DNA of 64,000 nucleotides from contig NZ_QKLW01000001.1 of assembly GCF_003208215.1 (NCBI RefSeq), positions 434,001 to 498,000 of the forward strand. Direction: 5' to 3'. Each line of letters starts with the position of its first letter. Positions within the stretch are counted from its first letter, which is position 1. Under the pieces are notes generated by a model that did no database searches, was not told where the DNA came from, and was given only the letters and a program-made list of their open reading frames with translations. This document shows positions 60,031-64,000 of the stretch, one piece after another. The position numbers were made by a program, and so were the translations under genes. The DNA comes from Marinomonas alcarazii. Lineage in GTDB: Bacteria > Pseudomonadota > Gammaproteobacteria > Pseudomonadales > Marinomonadaceae.

Positions 60031-61289
60031 AGCAATTTAAAACCGCAAAACAGTTAACCTTCACCTATTTTTCTATTGTGGCCTTTGCGATTATTGCCTT
60101 CCATTTTTCTATGTTTACTTCAATGATAGAAAACATAGAAATGATCTATGCCGAAAATCGTATGTTGAAAGATAAAAACACCGCAGTGTCTATGTTAAAT
60201 GGTAAGGAATTAACCCATGTGTCGGTTCCGCCTTTTTCTGAGGTGTATGTTGGCAAGGAAAATTTGCCACCGGGAATTGTGTTGGTGAAAGGCATGGTGA
60301 ATGACAAACCCTTTGAGCTGGATGAAGCCTCAGATACGAGCTTAGAGATGTTTGCTATGCGTTCGCAGGTGATGCTTAACGGTGAAATGAAAGAAATTTA
60401 TGTTATTCACTATGATGAAATTTATGAAACTTCTGAAGCGCAAATGTTCGAAACGCAAAGCACTCAATTGATCTTGTCGTTGTTATTGTTAGCTGTCAGT
60501 TTGTGGGTGGTGATGCGGATTTCTGGTCGTTTGACTAAACCACTAGCGCAGCTGACGCAAAGTCTTGGTGCGCGCAGTCCTGCGAATTTGTCGGCCATCG
60601 AATTGCCAGAAGGGGCTGCAACAAGGGAAATACGCCAGTTGGTTGATCGTTTAAACAGTTATCAGAATCAAATACGTGATTTGATCGAAAGAGAGCGAGC
60701 CTTTAACCGCTATGCCAGTCATGAATTACGCACACCACTTATGGTGATAAAAGGCGTAACGACGCTTCTGGGGAAATCGGATTCAAAAGCGTTTTTAGAA
60801 AGGCAGCGAGTGCGAATGGTTCAGGCTTGCCAAGAGATGGAAGATTACATCACGACCTTGTTGTCTCTGACCCGAGAGGAAGATGTAGAGGGGATTACTT
60901 CACGCGTTGTGCAGCCGAGTGAGTATGACGACATTCGACAAATGCATTTAGGCTATTTGGCAGATAGGCCGGTAACGGTTGATATTATCAGCAAAGGTCA
61001 AATTACGACGAAGTTGCCTGTTCCGACTTTTCATATTTTGGTGGGCAACTTACTAAAAAATGCCATGGCCTGTACCGAAGAAGGCTTCGTTAATATTGTT
61101 ATATCAGAAAATGAGTTGTCGATTATTGATAGTGGCTGCGGATTGAGTGGCAAACCTGGTGGCGAGGGTTATGGTTTAGGCTTGATGATAGTGCGAGATA
61201 TTTGTGCGAAATACGATTGTTCGTTTTCATTGGTCGATAATGATAATGGCGGTTGTCGAGCGACGGTGGTGTTTCCTCGTTCTGAGTAA
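60027..61289 (+). CDS. Sensor histidine kinase
   Basis: A 420-aa inner-membrane kinase, partner of the preceding regulator. Helix 1 at about 8-30, periplasmic domain about 31-150, helix 2 at about 150-172, HAMP-like linker, HisKA (FNRYASHELRTPL, phospho-His near 235) and HATPase (LVGNLLKNAM as N box, DSGCGL, GEGYGLGLMIV as G box). The periplasmic part has no recognised domain; the signal is unknown. Confidence 0.92.
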   Translation: MKQFKTAKQLTFTYFSIVAFAIIAFHFSMFTSMIENIEMIYAENRMLKDKNTAVSMLNGKELTHVSVPPFSEVYVGKENLPPGIVLVKGMVNDKPFELDEASDTSLEMFAMRSQVMLNGEMKEIYVIHYDEIYETSEAQMFETQSTQLILSLLLLAVSLWVVMRISGRLTKPLAQLTQSLGARSPANLSAIELPEGAATREIRQLVDRLNSYQNQIRDLIERERAFNRYASHELRTPLMVIKGVTTLLGKSDSKAFLERQRVRMVQACQEMEDYITTLLSLTREEDVEGITSRVVQPSEYDDIRQMHLGYLADRPVTVDIISKGQITTKLPVPTFHILVGNLLKNAMACTEEGFVNIVISENELSIIDSGCGLSGKPGGEGYGLGLMIVRDICAKYDCSFSLVDNDNGGCRATVVFPRSE

Positions 61290-61398
61290 TAGATTTAAAT
61301 TGTTAATGGGTTAGATTCAATATCAGCATAAAACAATCGACTTTTTTGATGTTATTATCTCTCGTATATTGATACTGATGTTTGATGGAGAACATTCT

Positions 61399-62403
61399 AT
61401 GAGCTCAACTATTTTAAAGCGAATTCCGTTGCAAATGTTCTGGCCGACCTTTGATCCTTTTTTGTTTTGTGCTTTTCACAATGATACTTACCCTAAAGCC
61501 AATGGTTCTATGGGCCCAGATGCGCCGTTAAACAATCGCCCGCTGGGGCAAGACTTTGGTGGTATTGATGGTTGGCGTATGTACCATGGGAGAAGTATTC
61601 CTGGATTCCCTGCTCACCCGCATCGTGGTTTCGAAACCGTCACTATTGTAAACAAAGGCTTTGTTGATCATGCCGACTCGATTGGTGCGGCTGGACGTTA
61701 TGGCGAAGGCGATACCCAGTGGATGACCGCAGGAGAAGGTGTTCAGCATTCAGAAATGTTTCCTTTGCTGAACGAAGAAGGCCTTAATCCATTGGAGCTT
61801 TTTCAAATCTGGTTGAATCTACCAAGCAAAAACAAGATGGTGCCGCCTCATTTCGCAATGCTTTGGAATGAAGATACGCCTGTAGTGAGTGTCGCGGATG
61901 CCAATGGTTTGAATACTCAGGTTAAAGTGGTGGCAGGTTCGTTTCAGAATGTCGATCCTTCGCCTTGTCCTCCAGATTCATGGGCAGCGGATAGCAATAA
62001 CGATGTGGCGATTTGGCTGATCGATTTACCAGAAAACGGTGAATGGACGCTGCCAGCAGCGTCTGCGAAGCTGAGCCGCACGCTTTACTTCTTTGAGGGC
62101 GAAAAGGTGACACTGGATGACACGACTGCTTCTATCAACGAAGCGTTTGTTTTGAAAAGCGATGCGCCTTTAGTGCTTAAAAACAAAGGTAAGAAAGCGC
62201 GTTTCTTGTTGTTGCAAGGTCGTCCAATTGGTGAGCCAGTGGAACAGCATGGTCCATTTGTGATGAATACAAGAGCCGAGTTGCAGCAAGCTTTTAGTGA
62301 CTATCAGCGTACGCAATTTGGCGGCTGGCCTTGGCCACGTCATGACCAAGTGCATGATAAAGCGAAAGGACGATTTGCTGATCACGGTAATAGCAAAGTC
62401 TAA
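61399..62403 (+). CDS. Pirin-family protein
   Basis: A 334-aa bicupin. The N-terminal pirin domain has the metal-site motif PGFPAHPHRGFETVTIV (His, His, near 72-88) and QWMTAGEGVQHSEMFP (Glu-x-x-x-His near 112-127), followed by a C-terminal pirin domain. Some pirins oxidise flavonols (quercetinase); others modulate protein activity. The true role here is unknown. The frame begins at 61369, but ATG 61399 has TGGAG upstream. Confidence 0.9.
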   Translation: MSSTILKRIPLQMFWPTFDPFLFCAFHNDTYPKANGSMGPDAPLNNRPLGQDFGGIDGWRMYHGRSIPGFPAHPHRGFETVTIVNKGFVDHADSIGAAGRYGEGDTQWMTAGEGVQHSEMFPLLNEEGLNPLELFQIWLNLPSKNKMVPPHFAMLWNEDTPVVSVADANGLNTQVKVVAGSFQNVDPSPCPPDSWAADSNNDVAIWLIDLPENGEWTLPAASAKLSRTLYFFEGEKVTLDDTTASINEAFVLKSDAPLVLKNKGKKARFLLLQGRPIGEPVEQHGPFVMNTRAELQQAFSDYQRTQFGGWPWPRHDQVHDKAKGRFADHGNSKV

Positions 62404-62430
62404 GCGACTAGTACTCATGGCCTTTGCGGT

Positions 62431-62865
62431 TTAATGCTTTGCAGGGGAAAAGACCCAAAAGCGAGAGAAAGCGTAATTGAGGAATAAACCCACTAGTATG
62501 CCAGGTATCATTGCCAGATAAGGCCACAAGAGACTAAACGTTGGATTGTGCAGTGCTGGTGGTTGTGACATGAGTATTAGGTAGCAGCCCCAATTAGGTA
62601 CAAAGGCTACAACAGAGCCGCCGAGAAATTGCGTTAACTGCAATACGGCGGCTTTTTTGTTTGTGTTGTCTGTGTTTACATCGCTGAAAGTTATGCTGCG
62701 ATTCCACCACCAGTTTGAGCTTGCGGCGATCCAAAAGGCAATGCCTCGTGCGACTGCCGGAGGTAGCCAGATAGCCAGCAGTAGCATGCTGCTAAGGTCG
62801 ACTAAGAAGCCAATGCCGCCCACAATGGCGAAGCGTACAAATGTATGTTTAAAAATGTGTCTCAT
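62431..62865 (-). CDS. gtrA: GtrA-family membrane protein
   Basis: A 144-aa protein with four membrane helices: FAIVGGIGFLVDLSSMLLLAI, ARGIAFWIAASSNWWWNRSITF, the LGGSVVAFVPNWGCYLIL stretch and a last one ending NYAFSRFWVF. This is the GtrA/DPMS-associated family, thought to flip polyprenyl-phosphate-linked sugars. Together with the GT2 and GT39 proteins at 56.8-59.2 kb it would complete a three-part gtr-type system, though it lies 3.2 kb from them, beyond the two-component and pirin genes. Confidence 0.88.
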   Translation of the reverse strand: MRHIFKHTFVRFAIVGGIGFLVDLSSMLLLAIWLPPAVARGIAFWIAASSNWWWNRSITFSDVNTDNTNKKAAVLQLTQFLGGSVVAFVPNWGCYLILMSQPPALHNPTFSLLWPYLAMIPGILVGLFLNYAFSRFWVFSPAKH

Positions 62866-62952
62866 GGTGGCATTCTAAATACAGTTACATCAAAAAAAGA
62901 TGAAACGCTTGTTATCGTCGCTTTTAACATTCCTGAAATAGAAGGATCGAAC

Positions 62953-63468
62953 ATGAAAATACTTGCATTTGGTGCTAGCTCAAGTCGCCAGTCAATTAAT
63001 AAGGCTTTGGCCAGTTATACTGCAAATCTCGTTGAGGGGGCGGAAGTAACTCTGCTTGATCTGAACGATTTTGAAATGCCGCTTTTTAGTGAAGACTTCG
63101 AAAAAGAATTTGGTGTTCCGGCTAAAGCGCAGATCTTTGTCGATGCCATTGCTCAAGCGGATGCGATCGTTGCCTCTTTTGCCGAACATAATGGTACTTA
63201 TTCCGCGGCCTATAAGAATATCTTTGATTGGGCGTCTCGTATTGAAAAAGCGGTTTTTCAAAATAAGCCGATTGCGGTGCTTTCCACATCACCTGGCCCT
63301 GGTGGTGCGAGCAGTGTGCTTGCTCAAACGGTGAACAGCATGCCATTTTTCAAGGGTAATGTTGTTGGTAGTTTAAGTGTGCCTAACTTTTATGATGTGA
63401 TGAAAGACGGTGAAATTGTTGACGAGTCTGTTAAACAGGCGCTGTCGGGTATTGCTGCAAAGTTTTAA
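62953..63468 (+). CDS. NAD(P)H-dependent FMN reductase
   Basis: A flavodoxin-like oxidoreductase of 171 aa. ILAFGASSSRQSINKALASY (phosphate-binding loop for FMN), SFAEHNGTYSAAYKNIFDWASR and PIAVLSTSPGPGGASSVL are typical of the NADPH-dependent FMN reductase/YieF (ChrR) family. The frame extends to 62845; ATG 62953 has AAGGA upstream. It lies 41 nt ahead of the nitronate monooxygenase, likely in one operon; an FMN reductase next to an FMN enzyme makes sense. Confidence 0.9.
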   Translation: MKILAFGASSSRQSINKALASYTANLVEGAEVTLLDLNDFEMPLFSEDFEKEFGVPAKAQIFVDAIAQADAIVASFAEHNGTYSAAYKNIFDWASRIEKAVFQNKPIAVLSTSPGPGGASSVLAQTVNSMPFFKGNVVGSLSVPNFYDVMKDGEIVDESVKQALSGIAAKF

Positions 63469-63509
63469 GCTGTTGCTCTGAAATTTTTAGTTAAATATAA
63501 GGAAACCAG

Positions 63510-64000
63510 ATGAAGGAATCTCGTATCTGTGAATGGTTGGGAATAGATTCTCCCATTATTCAGGCGCCTATGGCGGGCGTTCAAGACAGCGCTTTAGCTA
63601 TTGCTGTATCGAAAGCGGGTGGCTTGGGCTCTTTGCCTTGCGCTATGTTGAGCGTGGACGATATTGCTCATCAGGTTTCTTTAATTAAAGCGGCTACGGC
63701 TAAACCTTATAACCTGAATTTTTTCTGTCATAAAACAGCAGAATACGACGAACAAAAACATCAGCAATGGCGGGCTTTATTGAAACACTACTTTGACGAG
63801 TTTTCTGGTCAATATGATGAGTCAGTAAAGGCGGCTTCGCGTATGCCTTTTAGTCATGATATTGCTGATGCGATAGAGGCGTTTGCTCCACCTGTTATTA
63901 GTTTTCACTTTGGCTTGCCTGATCCGGACTTGCTGGCTCGAATTAAGCGCTGGGGGACGAAGGTGTTGTCTTCGGCAACGACGTTGGAAGAGGCTATTTG
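63510..64000 (+). CDS. Nitronate monooxygenase, 3' end cut by window edge
   Basis: Begins MKESRICEWLGIDSPIIQAPMAGVQDS, the classic start of the 2-nitropropane dioxygenase family, and continues open for 163 codons to the window end. AVSKAGGLGSLPCAMLS and PYNLNFFCHK (FMN-phosphate and substrate regions), then PPVISFHFGLPD are all family-like. AAGGAAACC precedes the ATG. The reaction is FMN-dependent oxidation of alkyl nitronates such as propionate-3-nitronate. Confidence 0.88.
   Translation, partial: MKESRICEWLGIDSPIIQAPMAGVQDSALAIAVSKAGGLGSLPCAMLSVDDIAHQVSLIKAATAKPYNLNFFCHKTAEYDEQKHQQWRALLKHYFDEFSGQYDESVKAASRMPFSHDIADAIEAFAPPVISFHFGLPDPDLLARIKRWGTKVLSSATTLEEAI

Noticed and set aside
1..64000. 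tRNA, rRNA, CRISPR arrays, prophage and riboswitches
   Set aside because: Gaps were read for cloverleafs, regular repeat-spacer patterns and known leader motifs; nothing convincing was seen.

Overview
The window reads as chromosomal DNA of a marine, osmolyte-using gammaproteobacterium. The glycine betaine genes (gbcA/gbcB/gbdR, dgcA/dgcB with dedicated ETF subunits) look like those of Pseudomonas, while moderate-to-low G+C, TRAP transport and many toxin-antitoxin pairs suggest an Oceanospirillales member such as Marinomonas. That assignment is inference from protein resemblance, not a database match. No rRNA, tRNA, CRISPR array or phage was seen.

Layout. 1-3.8 kb: a nepI-like efflux pump cut by the left edge, a LoiP-type metalloprotease, a ParDE pair and a VC0807-family membrane protein. 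4.0-12.3 kb: the dimethylglycine demethylation operon (M19-like dipeptidase, DUF5943-like protein, dgcA, dgcB, two ETF subunits, a small unknown). 12.7-15.9 kb: a dCache chemoreceptor and an orphan, Fur-boxed metal/siderophore binding protein. 16-24 kb: an arabinoside operon (GH51 arabinofuranosidase, ABC importer, galM) with an unusual ArsR-type regulator. 24-29.2 kb: a TRAP transporter, an enolase-superfamily enzyme and a divergent FadR-type regulator. 29.2-42 kb: purine catabolism (hpxO, uraH, uraD, a guanine-deaminase-like protein, a 2OG-Fe(II) oxygenase, an NMT1-type ABC importer, xdhABC) with a RelBE-like pair and a cupin in between.

42-49 kb is the accessory region: two copies of a composite intergenic repeat, two toxin-antitoxin pairs, small plus-strand genes separated by sequences that look like integron attC sites, and two unrecognised AT-rich genes bracketed by palindromic elements sharing an AGTAAAATTAA-type core. 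One of those genes carries a C-terminal PD-(D/E)XK nuclease signature and two SAP-like motifs and is the best candidate for an undescribed system. 49-51 kb: a LysR regulator divergent from a LysE/RhtB exporter, then a small gene remnant.

51.2-56.7 kb: pssA, then gbcA and divergent gbcB and gbdR. Together with the dgc operon 40 kb away these form the route glycine betaine to dimethylglycine to sarcosine, so the pathway is split around the sugar and purine genes. 56.8-62.9 kb: a GT39 (ArnT-like) transferase, a GT2 polyprenyl-phosphate transferase and a GtrA-like flippase around a two-component system, plus a pirin. The window closes with an FMN reductase and a nitronate monooxygenase cut by the right edge.
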